From Aurantimonas coralicida_A (GTDB taxonomy: Bacteria > Pseudomonadota > Alphaproteobacteria > Rhizobiales > Rhizobiaceae): a stretch of DNA of 64,000 nucleotides. Shown here in pieces: positions 55,561-63,972 of this stretch. The notes under the pieces were generated by a model. That model searched no databases. It worked only from the letters and a program-made list of their open reading frames with translations, and was not told the DNA's origin. The translations under genes were made by a program, and so were the position numbers. The stretch lies in assembly GCF_036016755.1 (NCBI RefSeq), contig NZ_JAYXIH010000005.1, forward strand, positions 62,001-126,000, given 5' to 3'. Each line of letters begins with the position of its first letter. Within the stretch, counting starts at the first letter, position 1.

Positions 55561-56909
55561 TCGGGCGTTCCTCCTTTGAGTATCGTCTGTTCCAGCCAAC
55601 GCGCCGCGCGCAACAAACGTGCATCTTCTCCCAGGCGTCCAACCAGTTGAACGCCCATGGGCAGGCCGTTCTCCGACTCCAACAGCGGCAGCGTGATCGT
55701 CGGCAGCCCGGCGAATGTCCAAAGACGATTGAAAACCGGTGAGCCGACATTGTCGAGCCCTTCGGGCGCCGGTCCCGGCGCCGCAGGCGTCAGGATCGCG
55801 TCGCATCGGTCCAGGATCGCCATGATCCCGGCTCTGTAGACGCTCTGCCAGTCCTTCGCCGCGAGATAGTCGCGTGCCAGGATGGCCCCGCCGCGCTCCA
55901 ATGTCTCGCGCAATGGCGCACTGAGGAGCGCGCCGTGACGCTGACCGTAGCCGACGAGGCTGCGAGCCATTTCAGCCTCCAGGACGCGCTCGAAATGGAT
56001 CTCGCATTCGGCGAAGATGGCCGGCAGTTCGGCCTCGAAGCAGCGCTCGGCGAGATGCTCGGCCAACTCGCCGAGCGCGCCCTGCATATCGGCGCTCGCC
56101 TGATCCCAGAAGGGCGTACGCACCAAGGCGAAGGTCGGCTTGACCGGCGGCGCGGAGCGCGCCGCGTCGAGAAGACGTGGATGCGGCGCATACGATGTCG
56201 CGGGATCGGTGGCATCATATCCAAACAGCGCCTCGGCGAGCATCGCCGCGCCCTCGACATCAGCGGCGAATACGCCGGGCGTATCGAGACTGGGAGCAAG
56301 GGCTAGCGTGCCGCGTCGCGCTATCGAGCCGAAGCTCGGCTTGTAACCGACCGAACCGCAATAGGCGGCCGGGCCGATGACCGATCCGCTACCCTCGACG
56401 CCGACCGCGAGCGGCACCATGCCCGCACCGACGGCCGCCGCCGAGCCGGACGAGGCGACGCCCGGCGAGTGCGCCGGGTTGACCGGGTTGCGCGTCCTCG
56501 GCGGCTGGCGATAGCCTAGCTCGGCCGTTTCCGTCTTGCCGATCAGCAAGGCGCCTGCCGCGCGCAGCCGCTCCGTGATGGCTGCGTCGGCATCGGGCAC
56601 GCGCTGCGCGTCGGCAGGCGTGCCATTGCTGGTGGGGATGCGGGCCGTGTCGATCGTGTCCGCGACGGCCACAGGCACGCCATGGAGCGGCCCTAGCGCG
56701 CGCCCCCTGCCCCGCCATTCGTCGAGGATCCTTGCCTGCCGGCGCACGAACTCGGCGTCGAACCACGCAAAAGCGCCCACCGCCTCCTCGCGCTCCGCGA
56801 TCCGCATGAGCGACGCCTCCGCCAGATCGGATGCACGTAGCGCCCCGCTTGCCAGACGGCTTGCGAGTTCAGCAACCGGCAGCGCGAGCAGCCTTGGATC
56901 AATTGCCAT
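55557..56909 (-). CDS. Amidase-signature family protein with altered active site
   Basis: The 450-residue protein has the amidase fold: GVPVAVADTIDT, then SPGVASSGSAAAVGAGMVPLA, VEGSGSVIGPAAYCGSVGYKP and a C-terminal AGLPTITLP. Active members carry a Lys-cisSer-Ser triad. Here the Lys position (usually VAVKD) is Ala83, and the first Ser of GGSSSG appears to be Ala152; the nucleophile-like Ser176 remains. It may be inactive or act by another route. It overlaps dctM by 11 bp and the 56-residue gene by 4 bp, so it belongs to the TRAP operon. Confidence 0.85.
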   Translation of the reverse strand: MAIDPRLLALPVAELASRLASGALRASDLAEASLMRIAEREEAVGAFAWFDAEFVRRQARILDEWRGRGRALGPLHGVPVAVADTIDTARIPTSNGTPADAQRVPDADAAITERLRAAGALLIGKTETAELGYRQPPRTRNPVNPAHSPGVASSGSAAAVGAGMVPLAVGVEGSGSVIGPAAYCGSVGYKPSFGSIARRGTLALAPSLDTPGVFAADVEGAAMLAEALFGYDATDPATSYAPHPRLLDAARSAPPVKPTFALVRTPFWDQASADMQGALGELAEHLAERCFEAELPAIFAECEIHFERVLEAEMARSLVGYGQRHGALLSAPLRETLERGGAILARDYLAAKDWQSVYRAGIMAILDRCDAILTPAAPGPAPEGLDNVGSPVFNRLWTFAGLPTITLPLLESENGLPMGVQLVGRLGEDARLLRAARWLEQTILKGGTPE

Positions 56910-58317
56910 AAATGGCGTCCGGCAGATAAAAGACGATCTGCGGGAAGATGTAGACGACCGCCATCGACAGGAAGACCATGAAGAGGAACGGCATGATGCC
57001 GGCGAAGATTTGCGTCAACTTCACCTCCGGCGGGGCGATCCCCTTCAGGTAATAGGCGCTCATCGCCATCGGAGGTGTGAGGAACGACGTCTGGAGGTTC
57101 AGCGCCACCAGAATGCCGAAGAAGAGCGGATCGATCCCGAACATTTCCAGCAGCGGCAGGAAAATCGGTACGAAGATGATGATGATCTCCGACCATTCCA
57201 GCGGCCAGCCGAGCAGGAAGATGATCAACTGCGCCAACAGCAGGAACTCCAGCGGCGACAGATCCAACCCACGGACGAATTCCGAAATGACCGTCTCACC
57301 GCCAAGATAGGAAAAGACCGAGGAGAAGGTGTAGGAGCCGACGAAGAGCCAGCACACCATCGCGGTGGTCCGGACCGTGAGATAGACCGACTCCCGCAGT
57401 CTCTGAAAGGTCAGGGCGCGGTAGGAAACGGCAAGCAGCAAGCCGCCGAGCGCACCGATGGCCGCGGCTTCCGTCGGGGTGGCAAGCCCGAACAGGATCG
57501 AGCCGAGGACGGAGAGAATCAGGACGGCCAGCGGCAGGAAGGACGTCGCGATCATGACGATCAGCCGCAGGGCCGGAACGTGGGGAACTTCCTCGTCGGT
57601 TGGTTTCGGCGCCACCGAGGGCTGCACGATGGACCGGCCAACGACGTAGACGAGGTAGAGACCGACCAACAGGAAGCCGGGGAGCAACGCACCGGCATAG
57701 AGCCGGACGATCGAGGTGCCGGAGGCCGCCGCGTAGACGATCAGCATGATCGAGGGCGGGATCAGGATGCCGAGCGTTCCGCCGGCGCAGATGATGCCCG
57801 CGGCGAACGACGTGTCGTAGCGCGCCTTCAACATGGCCGGCAGCGCCAGCAGTCCCATCAACGTCACAACTGCGCCAACAATGCCGGTGGCCGTGGCAAA
57901 CAGGGCGCAGGTGATCAGGGCGGCAACGCCGAGCGAGCCGGGAACATTCTTGGAGGCGATGTTCAGGGTGGTGAAGAGCCTCTCGACGATATTGGCCCGC
58001 TCGACGACATAGCCCATGAAGAGGAATAGCGGGACTGCGGTCAGAACCTCGTTGCTCATCACCGTGTAGGTCTGGTTGATGAAGAGGTCGAAGATGCGGT
58101 TGTTGAAAAACCCGTCGACCCAGAGACTGAAGCTGTCCCATGTGCCCGCGAAATCATCGAGACGATTGAAGCTGCGCCACATGCGGTCGGCGTCGAAATA
58201 AGCGTAGTAACCGAAGCCGATACCCATCGCCATCAGGGTGAAGGCGATCGGAAATCCGAGGAAGACAAGGAAGATGAACAGCCCCAGCATCGTGAGGGCG
58301 AGTTGGGGATCGGTCAT
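56899..58317 (-). CDS. TRAP transporter large permease (DctM type)
   Basis: The 472-residue protein is the 12-helix permease that couples Na+ flux to substrate import in tripartite ATP-independent transporters. Typical stretches are LFIFLVFLGFPIAFTLM, GGTLGILIPPSIMLIVYAAASGTSI and GLDLSPLEFLLLAQLIIFLLGW. It starts by ATGA overlap with dctQ. Sequence features and the large N-terminal insert (YYAYFDADRMWRSFNRLDDF) are like the TakP/mannitol-chloroaromatic subgroup. Confidence 0.93.
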   Translation of the reverse strand: MTDPQLALTMLGLFIFLVFLGFPIAFTLMAMGIGFGYYAYFDADRMWRSFNRLDDFAGTWDSFSLWVDGFFNNRIFDLFINQTYTVMSNEVLTAVPLFLFMGYVVERANIVERLFTTLNIASKNVPGSLGVAALITCALFATATGIVGAVVTLMGLLALPAMLKARYDTSFAAGIICAGGTLGILIPPSIMLIVYAAASGTSIVRLYAGALLPGFLLVGLYLVYVVGRSIVQPSVAPKPTDEEVPHVPALRLIVMIATSFLPLAVLILSVLGSILFGLATPTEAAAIGALGGLLLAVSYRALTFQRLRESVYLTVRTTAMVCWLFVGSYTFSSVFSYLGGETVISEFVRGLDLSPLEFLLLAQLIIFLLGWPLEWSEIIIIFVPIFLPLLEMFGIDPLFFGILVALNLQTSFLTPPMAMSAYYLKGIAPPEVKLTQIFAGIMPFLFMVFLSMAVVYIFPQIVFYLPDAIYGN

Positions 58318-58898
58318 GGATGGGCGTCGCTTTCGGCGGCAGTGGCTTTGTTCAGGATCGCGTCCTCGGTCTCCTGGACGTCCTCATGGGCGCGCATCCA
58401 ATATCCGGTGCGAATGCACTGGATACAGCGGAAGATCTCGGCGATGCCCTGAATGAAGAGGAGGATACCGGCCGCGACCATGACCGCTTTGAACTGGAAG
58501 ATCGGGATGCCGGCCGGGCTGTTCACACTGACCTCGCCGTAACCGACGGAGCGGGCCGCGTATTTCCAGCCGGTGACGATCAGCGCCGTGACCCCGGGAA
58601 AAAAGAAAATGAGATAGAGGACGAGGTCGACGGTCGCCTGCGTCTTCGGCTGCCAGAGCCGATAAAGGAAGTCGCCGCGGACATGGCCGCCGCGTGACAG
58701 CGTATAGGCTCCGCCCATCATGAACAGCGTTCCGTACATGATGAAGGAAACGTCGAACGCCCAGGGCGTCGGATCGTTCAGGACGTAGCGCACGAACACT
58801 TCGTAGCTGGTGCCGAACGTCATCAAGATGATCAGCCAGGCGAATGCCTTGCCGAAGGCTGCCGACAGTGAGTCGGCAAAGCGGATGAAAGCGACCAT
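58314..58898 (-). CDS. TRAP transporter small permease (DctQ type)
   Basis: The 194-residue protein has four membrane helices: about 14-33, 48-67, 91-111 and 135-157. The family motif is present as YEVFVRYVLNDPTPWAFDVS and the region RGGHVRGDFLYRLW. It pairs with the large permease downstream (ATGA overlap). The acidic C-terminal tail HEDVQETEDAILNKATAAESDAHP is cytoplasmic. It lies 74 bp after dctP, with a terminator-like hairpin in between. Confidence 0.92.
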   Translation of the reverse strand: MVAFIRFADSLSAAFGKAFAWLIILMTFGTSYEVFVRYVLNDPTPWAFDVSFIMYGTLFMMGGAYTLSRGGHVRGDFLYRLWQPKTQATVDLVLYLIFFFPGVTALIVTGWKYAARSVGYGEVSVNSPAGIPIFQFKAVMVAAGILLFIQGIAEIFRCIQCIRTGYWMRAHEDVQETEDAILNKATAAESDAHP

Positions 58899-58920
58899 GG
58901 ATTCCCGATCCGATTACAGA

Positions 58921-58948
58921 AAGGCCCGGCGGAAACCGACCGCCGGGC
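58921..58948 (-). terminator. Intra-operon terminator-like hairpin between dctP and dctQ
   Basis: A perfect 9-bp stem, 58924-58932 with 58940-58948 (GCCCGGCGG/CCGCCGGGC), has a 7-nt loop and is followed on the minus strand by CTTTC. It sits 25 nt after the dctP stop. Partial termination here would give more binding protein than permease, a common pattern in transporter operons. Confidence 0.6.
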
Positions 58949-58972
58949 ATTGGATTGTTCTGTGTCGGGGTA

Positions 58973-60112
58973 TCAGCTCGGCAGTTTGCCGGGGAAGAAG
59001 TGCTCGTAGGCCAAGCGGTAGTCCGGCGCGTTCAGGAGCTCGTAATAGGTCACCCGTTCGACCCAGGCGCGCTGACTGTCGAGCACCTTCTTGATGAAGG
59101 GATCGGCCTCCAGATCAACGATCATGGTGCTCCAGGCTTCCAGTTCCGCCTGCAGGATTTCCTGCGGCGTCTGGCGCACGGTCACACCGCTCTCGTCCTG
59201 CAACTTCTGCAGATCGGAGGAATAATTGTCGAGCGCATAAGCCGTGTTGGCTGTCGATGCCGCCTCGACGCTATATTCCATAATCGCCCGCAGATCCTCG
59301 TCGAGATCGTCCATGAAGTCCTTGTTGAACAGGAATTCGAAGGCCTCACTCGCCTGATGGTAAGAACCGAGATAGTAGTTCTTTGCCACGTCCTGCGCGC
59401 CGAACCGCATGTCGGACGACGGATTGTTGAACTCGAACGCGTCGATCACGCCACGCTCCATCGCCGGCACGATCTCGCCGCCCGGAAGCTGCGCGACGCT
59501 CATTCCCATGGACTGCATCAGATCGGCGGCAAGACCGACGGTCCGGTACTTGAAGCCCTTGATATCGGCGACGCTATTCACCGGCTCCTTGAACCAACCA
59601 AACGGCTGGGCCGGCATTGGGAAGCCGAGCAGGCCGACGACGTTGAGTCCCATCGTGTCCTGGGTCAGCTCGCGATAAAGCTCGCGCCCGCCACCCTGAT
59701 AGAACCACGACAGCATGGTGGTCGGATTGCCGCCGAACACCGGTCCGGTGCCGAACAGCGAAGCCGCCTTGTTCTTGCCGTACCAGTAAGCCGACACCGA
59801 ATGCGCCGCGTCCAGCACGCCGTCATTGACCGCGTCCATCACCTGGAACGCCGCGACGACGGCGCCGGCGGGGAGAAGATCGATCTTGATCCGGCCGCCG
59901 GACATCGACTCGACGCGGTCGACATACTGCTTGGCCATGTCCATCCAGATGTCGGATGCCGGCCAGGACGTCTGCATCTTCACGACCAGCGGCGACTGGG
60001 CCAGTACGGCCGGCGTCGCGAGCGCGGTCGCCGCGGCTGCCGCTCCACCACCGATCACGCTCTTCTTCAGAAACGAGCGGCGGTTGACGGCCTTGGATTG
60101 AATATCTGTCAC
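58973..60112 (-). CDS. TRAP transporter substrate-binding protein (DctP/TakP-like), Tat-exported
   Basis: The 379-residue periplasmic binding protein has a twin-arginine signal (NRRSFLKKSVIGGG, cleavage near AVLAQS). The mature part shows KMQTSWPASDIWMDMAKQYVDRVE, AAHSVSAYWYGKNKAASLFGTGPVFGG and GFKYRTVGLAADLMQSMG with the conserved substrate Arg. These match the TakP-type group that binds 2-oxo acids or related organic acids. The start is GTG at 60112, with GGGAGGA 6 nt upstream. The exact ligand cannot be told. Confidence 0.92.
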   Translation of the reverse strand: MTDIQSKAVNRRSFLKKSVIGGGAAAAATALATPAVLAQSPLVVKMQTSWPASDIWMDMAKQYVDRVESMSGGRIKIDLLPAGAVVAAFQVMDAVNDGVLDAAHSVSAYWYGKNKAASLFGTGPVFGGNPTTMLSWFYQGGGRELYRELTQDTMGLNVVGLLGFPMPAQPFGWFKEPVNSVADIKGFKYRTVGLAADLMQSMGMSVAQLPGGEIVPAMERGVIDAFEFNNPSSDMRFGAQDVAKNYYLGSYHQASEAFEFLFNKDFMDDLDEDLRAIMEYSVEAASTANTAYALDNYSSDLQKLQDESGVTVRQTPQEILQAELEAWSTMIVDLEADPFIKKVLDSQRAWVERVTYYELLNAPDYRLAYEHFFPGKLPS

Positions 60113-60714
60113 GTAATTCCTCCCTTAAAATTCGCGCCCGGTCTTGCGGAACCTTGGTTCACACACAAGCCGATGCATTGTGGCGAACCGATCCGTCCCG
60201 GCGGCCTCGGCTACTATCATGGACGCACCCCTGGTTGGCAAGGAGCGGCAGGGCGATCCGGATACGACTAAAGCCTCATGCCGTGCACCTATTTGGCCCA
60301 TATCAGCCCCGAATAGGATTCATTGCGGTCACAATCAGGGCAACGTCACCAAGTTGGGGGATGAGGCGAGTTGAAGCTCACTCCGGTCGTCGTCCAGCGG
60401 TTTTGACGGCGGGCGGCGTGAGCGTCTTCGCGATATCGGCAGGGCGCATCGATAGCGATCCCCTGCCCCCGCAGCATGTCACCGCCGCCGCATCGAAGCC
60501 GTTATCGATGCGTTGCCTCATTTGCACCATGCAGCATCTTGCCCGCAATCGTTTCCGCTTGAATTGCCGGGTGGCGTTGATCGTCGCCCGCCCTCGGCGC
60601 GCGGCGGAAAGTCCGACTTGACCGCCCTATTTTGCAAAGCATGCGGAGCCCACTTGGCAACTGACCAACCGCGCGATAGTGGCGTCGCCAAGCTTACCGC
60701 GTGTGGAGTCCCGT
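60113..60714. other. Non-coding interval upstream of the TRAP operon
   Basis: No gene with convincing coding character is seen in these 602 bp between the dctP start and the small lipoprotein gene. The dctP promoter should lie here. No repeat, tRNA or terminator was recognised. Short frames on both strands lack a ribosome-binding site and a recognisable product. Confidence 0.4.
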
Positions 60715-60843
60715 CTAGCGCGGTACCGCGCCGTCCATCAGTTCGGCTTGGCGGCTCCAGCTGGCGCTCTTCACGCCGTCCGGGGTCTGGGCGCAGGCAC
60801 TGAAGGTCAAAGCGAGGAGAAGAACGGCGGGGAGGATTTTCAT
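60715..60843 (-). CDS. 42-residue putative lipoprotein
   Basis: MKILPAVLLLALTFSACAQT... is a short lipoprotein signal with lipobox TFSAC (Cys17), followed by only 25 residues ending LMDGAVPR. AAGG lies about 10 nt before the ATG. No family is recognised. It precedes a run of small exported-protein genes on the same and the opposite strand. Confidence 0.6.
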   Translation of the reverse strand: MKILPAVLLLALTFSACAQTPDGVKSASWSRQAELMDGAVPR

Positions 60844-60932
60844 CGGGCAGGCCTTTTTGCGTTGGCGGAGGCATCCTCCGCTGCCAAGCGGGCGATTGCG
60901 TGGTGACACCGCGCAAGCCGGATGGCGGGCGA

Positions 60933-61232
60933 TCACTCGGGCTCCTGTCCCGGCACCAGGCCGCCCGACGGCGTCGAAGCGATGATCGAGGAAGTGACGC
61001 CGCCGATCAGCGGCAGGCCGGATGCCTTGCCGTAGGCGCTGCCGACGCCGTAGAGCCAGGGCACGCCACTGTTGCGGGTGCGCAGAACCATGCGCCCGTC
61101 CGGCAGACGCACCGGCACGGCGACGCGCTTCTCGCGGTTCGACAGGGCGACGCCGACGGTCTGCTGCGCCAGGACCGGCGCGGCGGGGAGCGCGAGCAGC
61201 GCGGCGAGAATGGCAGCGGTAAAGCGGGGCAT
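60933..61232 (-). CDS. Secreted 99-residue protein with TPSGGLVPGQ tail
   Basis: It has a clear signal peptide (MPRFTAAILAALLALPAAPVLAQ) and a mature part of about 76 residues (VGVALSNREKRVAVPVRLPDGRM, then WLYGVGSAYGKASGLPLIGG). The C-terminus STPSGGLVPGQEPE nearly repeats the C-terminus of the neighbouring DUF7282 protein (TTPSGGVVPGQTPN). AAGGAG lies 7 nt before the ATG at 61232. No family is recognised. Confidence 0.78.
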   Translation of the reverse strand: MPRFTAAILAALLALPAAPVLAQQTVGVALSNREKRVAVPVRLPDGRMVLRTRNSGVPWLYGVGSAYGKASGLPLIGGVTSSIIASTPSGGLVPGQEPE

Positions 61233-61332
61233 AGCGATCTCCTTGATGGAATGGAGTCTCTTCGCGATAAACGCCTCGAACACGGGAAATGGTTCCGCCG
61301 TTGCGTCTTGGCGCCGGCCCTGCAATGGGCAC

Positions 61333-61366
61333 GAAAAAAGCCGCCCCGCGCGAGGCGGGACGGCTT
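61333..61366 (-). terminator. Rho-independent terminator of the DUF7282 gene
   Basis: The arms 61338-61349 and 61355-61366 (AAGCCG.../...CGGCTT, one G-U pair in RNA) enclose a short loop, and six T follow on the minus strand. It lies about 27 nt past the stop of the gene at 61393. Confidence 0.85.
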
Positions 61367-61392
61367 GTCGTCATTTGCTGGCGGGGACCGGC

Positions 61393-61944
61393 TTAGTTCG
61401 GCGTCTGGCCGGGGACCACGCCACCGGACGGGGTGGTAACTTCGTCGGTCTTGGCGCCCGGCTCGCCGCTCGTCGCGGTGCTGGCGCCGGACATGTTCGA
61501 ATCCATCGCGCCGTCGGCCTTCATGCCGCCGTCCATCATCATCGTCGCCATGAACGGCATCACGACGGGCTTGCCTTCCATCATCGTCGGGGTGTCGACG
61601 TCGGTCGCGCCGTCGCCGAAATCATAGGTGTCGTTGCCGTTGGTCTCGTCGTGCAGCATCGCCATGTAGGCGCCGTCGGCGGCCAGTTCGACGTCCGTCT
61701 CGACCGTCACCGACTCGTTGTGACCGGGCTTGAGGGCGACGTGGCCGATCGAGCCCGGAACCACCGGCGCGCCGTCCTTGACCTCGTGAATGACCAGATA
61801 GCCGCCATTGTCGGCGCCGACGCTGGCGAAGGTGATGGCCTTGCCCTCGACCTTGACGTTGGCGGTGTCGATCATGTTGTCGGCAAAGGCGGTCGTTCCG
61901 AGCGCGAGAAGCGTGGCGGCAGTCGTCATCAGAAGCTTGTTCAT
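61393..61944 (-). CDS. Secreted DUF7282-domain protein
   Basis: The 183-residue protein has a signal peptide (MNKLLMTTAATLLALGTTAFA) and a DUF7282-like beta domain: VKVEGKAITFASVGADNGGYLVIHE, GSIGHVALKPGHNESVTVE and MLHDETNGNDTYDFGDG. A Met-rich stretch (VVMPFMATMMMDGGMKADGAMDSNM) could bind metal or be oxidised. The tail TTPSGGVVPGQTPN is shared with the 99-residue neighbour. Function unknown. Confidence 0.82.
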   Translation of the reverse strand: MNKLLMTTAATLLALGTTAFADNMIDTANVKVEGKAITFASVGADNGGYLVIHEVKDGAPVVPGSIGHVALKPGHNESVTVETDVELAADGAYMAMLHDETNGNDTYDFGDGATDVDTPTMMEGKPVVMPFMATMMMDGGMKADGAMDSNMSGASTATSGEPGAKTDEVTTPSGGVVPGQTPN

Positions 61945-62186
61945 GGGGAGTCCTCCAAATTCGGGGATGGATCGCGAAGAAGCGTCGGCTGTGCGAAGCG
62001 TTCGCGATTCCAGCTAACAACGGGCCGTTCGGCGGGAGGTTGCGTCGAAACCCGCCGATCAAGTGGATGTGAGGGAAGTTCTGACAGCGGCGGGAATGTG
62101 CCCGGCGGCGGCTTTGTGCCGCCAGCCGGATCGGTTAAAGGCGGTGCCACATCAATACCCGCCAACCTCATACAACAAGGACGACC

Positions 62187-62615
62187 ATGACCATCACCCT
62201 CGACAAGGCCCGCATTATCATCGCCGAGGCGCTCAAAACCGGTGCCGCGAACGGCTGCAAGCCACTGACCGTCGCCGTTCTCGATGCCGGCGGCGCGCTG
62301 GTCGCGCTGGAGCGCTCGGACGGGTCGTCGCGGATGCGCCCGGACATCGCCATCGGCAAGGCCAATGGCGCCATCGCGCTCGGCATCGGTTCGCGGGCGA
62401 TCTTCAAGCGGGCCGAGGAGCAGCCCTCTTTCGTCCAGGCGATGAACGCTCTCGCCAAGGGCTCGCTGGTGCCGGTGCCGGGCGGCGTGCTGGTCAAGGG
62501 CCAGGGCGGCGCGATCCTCGGCGCTGTCGGCATCACCGGCGATACCTCGGACAATGACGAGATCGCCGCCATCGCCGGCATCGAGGCCGCCGGCTTCCAG
62601 GCCGACGGGGGCTAG
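62187..62615 (+). CDS. GlcG/HbpS-family heme-degrading-domain protein
   Basis: The 142-residue protein has the family pattern ARIIIAEALKTGAANGCKPLTVAVLDAGGALVALERSDGSS, then KANGAIALGIGSRA and GGVLVKGQGGAILGAVGITGD. Members bind heme or cobalamin-like ligands in octamers, but most functions are undefined. AAGGA stands 7 nt before the ATG. No signal peptide is seen, so this copy should be cytoplasmic. Confidence 0.9.
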   Translation: MTITLDKARIIIAEALKTGAANGCKPLTVAVLDAGGALVALERSDGSSRMRPDIAIGKANGAIALGIGSRAIFKRAEEQPSFVQAMNALAKGSLVPVPGGVLVKGQGGAILGAVGITGDTSDNDEIAAIAGIEAAGFQADGG

Positions 62616-62816
62616 GGGCCCCCGCCAGCGAGAGCGTCAGCCCGAAGCTTAAGGGCGGGGCAGACAACCGGGTCCCCGTTAGCGCCGAGCCTCGCGAGAA
62701 GCTGAGGTCGGGGCCGGTAACATCCCGCTTCACCGAAGCTTGTGTTGATCGGGCGCGCGTCGCCAGTCTTGATGGCGCGACGCATGCCCGTTCGGCAGAA
62801 GACTGAGGAGATGACG

Positions 62817-63437
62817 ATGCGACGCAACCCATTCGCCCTGGCCACGCTGGCCGCTGGCGCGCTGATGGCGCTGACGCTGTCGCCCGGCCCGGTCGCGGCC
62901 CAGACGAGTGCGACGGCGATCTTCGCCGGCGGCTGCTTCTGGTGCGTGGAGAGCGACTTCGACCATGTGCAGGGCGTGCTCGACACGACGTCGGGCTATA
63001 TCGGCGGAACCAACCAGAACCCGACCTATCAGAACCATCCCGGTCACGTCGAAGCGGTGAAGATCACCTACGACCCCGCCAAGGTGTCCTACGACCAGCT
63101 GCTCACGGTGTTCTGGCACTCGGTCGATCCGACCGACGCCGGCGGCCAGTTCTGCGATCGCGGCCATTCCTATACCACCGCGATCTTCGCCACCGACGCC
63201 GCCCAGGTCGAGACCGCGAAGGCGTCGAAGGCCGCGGTGAAACAGGACCTCGGCACAGTCGTGACGCCGATCAACACCGCCCCGACCTTCTGGCCGGCGG
63301 AGGGCTACCACCAGGATTACTACAAGAAGAACCCGCTGAAATATAAATACTACCGCTTCTCCTGCGGCCGCGACGCCACGATCCGCAAGGTCTGGGGTGA
63401 CAAGGCCTTCGAGGGCATCAAGGATTCGATGAGCTGA
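62817..63437 (+). CDS. msrA: Peptide methionine sulfoxide reductase MsrA, exported
   Basis: MsrA reduces methionine-S-sulfoxide in proteins. The 206-residue protein has an N-terminal signal (MRRNPFALATLAAGALMALT, cleavage near VAAQT), then the active site AIFAGGCFWCVES with catalytic Cys40, SGYIGGTNQNPTYQ, HPGHVEAVKITYDP, and a C-terminal YYRFSCGRD with a possible resolving Cys. The start at 62817 has GAGGAG 6 nt upstream; the ATG at 62811 is too close to that site. Export implies repair in the periplasm. Confidence 0.96.
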   Translation: MRRNPFALATLAAGALMALTLSPGPVAAQTSATAIFAGGCFWCVESDFDHVQGVLDTTSGYIGGTNQNPTYQNHPGHVEAVKITYDPAKVSYDQLLTVFWHSVDPTDAGGQFCDRGHSYTTAIFATDAAQVETAKASKAAVKQDLGTVVTPINTAPTFWPAEGYHQDYYKKNPLKYKYYRFSCGRDATIRKVWGDKAFEGIKDSMS

Positions 63438-63513
63438 GAGACGGCAGGGGCGGTGCGGAGGGAACCCGCCGCCCCGCCGACAGTTGGACTCGAAACCTCA
63501 CACGGGAGAGATC

Positions 63514-63972
63514 ATGACTTTCAAAGCCCTGGCGCCGCTGTTCGGCGCCGCCCTCATCCTGGCTCCTACCCTCGCCCATGCCGAGGACGACTGGGTCACC
63601 AAGCAATCGCCCAAATCCGTCGCCGATACGGTCGCGGCGCTGACGGCGGCGATCGAAAAGGCCGGCGCCAAGGTGGCCCTGACCCTCGACCATCAGGCCA
63701 ACGCGAAATCCGCCGGGCTGGAGCTGCCGGCGACGACGGTGGTGATCTTCGGCAGCCCGAAGCTCGGCACGCCGCTGATGCAAAAGAACCGCCGGATCGG
63801 GCTCGACCTGCCGCAGAAGATGCTGGTCTGGGACGAAGACGGCCAGACCATGGTCGGCTATCTCGAGGCGGAGGAACTCGCCGAGCGCTACGACATCGAC
63901 GACGATGCCGACGCGGTGGGTGCGATGGAAAAGGCGCTGGACAAGCTGTCGGACGCGGCAATCGCCAAGTAG
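63514..63972 (+). CDS. Exported DUF302 protein
   Basis: The 152-residue protein has a signal peptide (MTFKALAPLFGAALILAPTLAHA) and a DUF302 domain: SVADTVAALTAAIEKAGAKVALTLDHQANAKSAGLELPATTVVIFGSPKLGTPLMQ, then LDLPQKMLVWDEDG. DUF302 is a small alpha/beta fold of unknown function. GGGAGAG lies just before the ATG. It is 76 bp after msrA and probably co-transcribed. Confidence 0.9.
   Translation: MTFKALAPLFGAALILAPTLAHAEDDWVTKQSPKSVADTVAALTAAIEKAGAKVALTLDHQANAKSAGLELPATTVVIFGSPKLGTPLMQKNRRIGLDLPQKMLVWDEDGQTMVGYLEAEELAERYDIDDDADAVGAMEKALDKLSDAAIAK

Noticed and set aside
60154..60621. Open frame of about 155 residues in the gap upstream of the TRAP operon
   Set aside because: No ribosome-binding site, no domain, and composition like non-coding GC-rich DNA.
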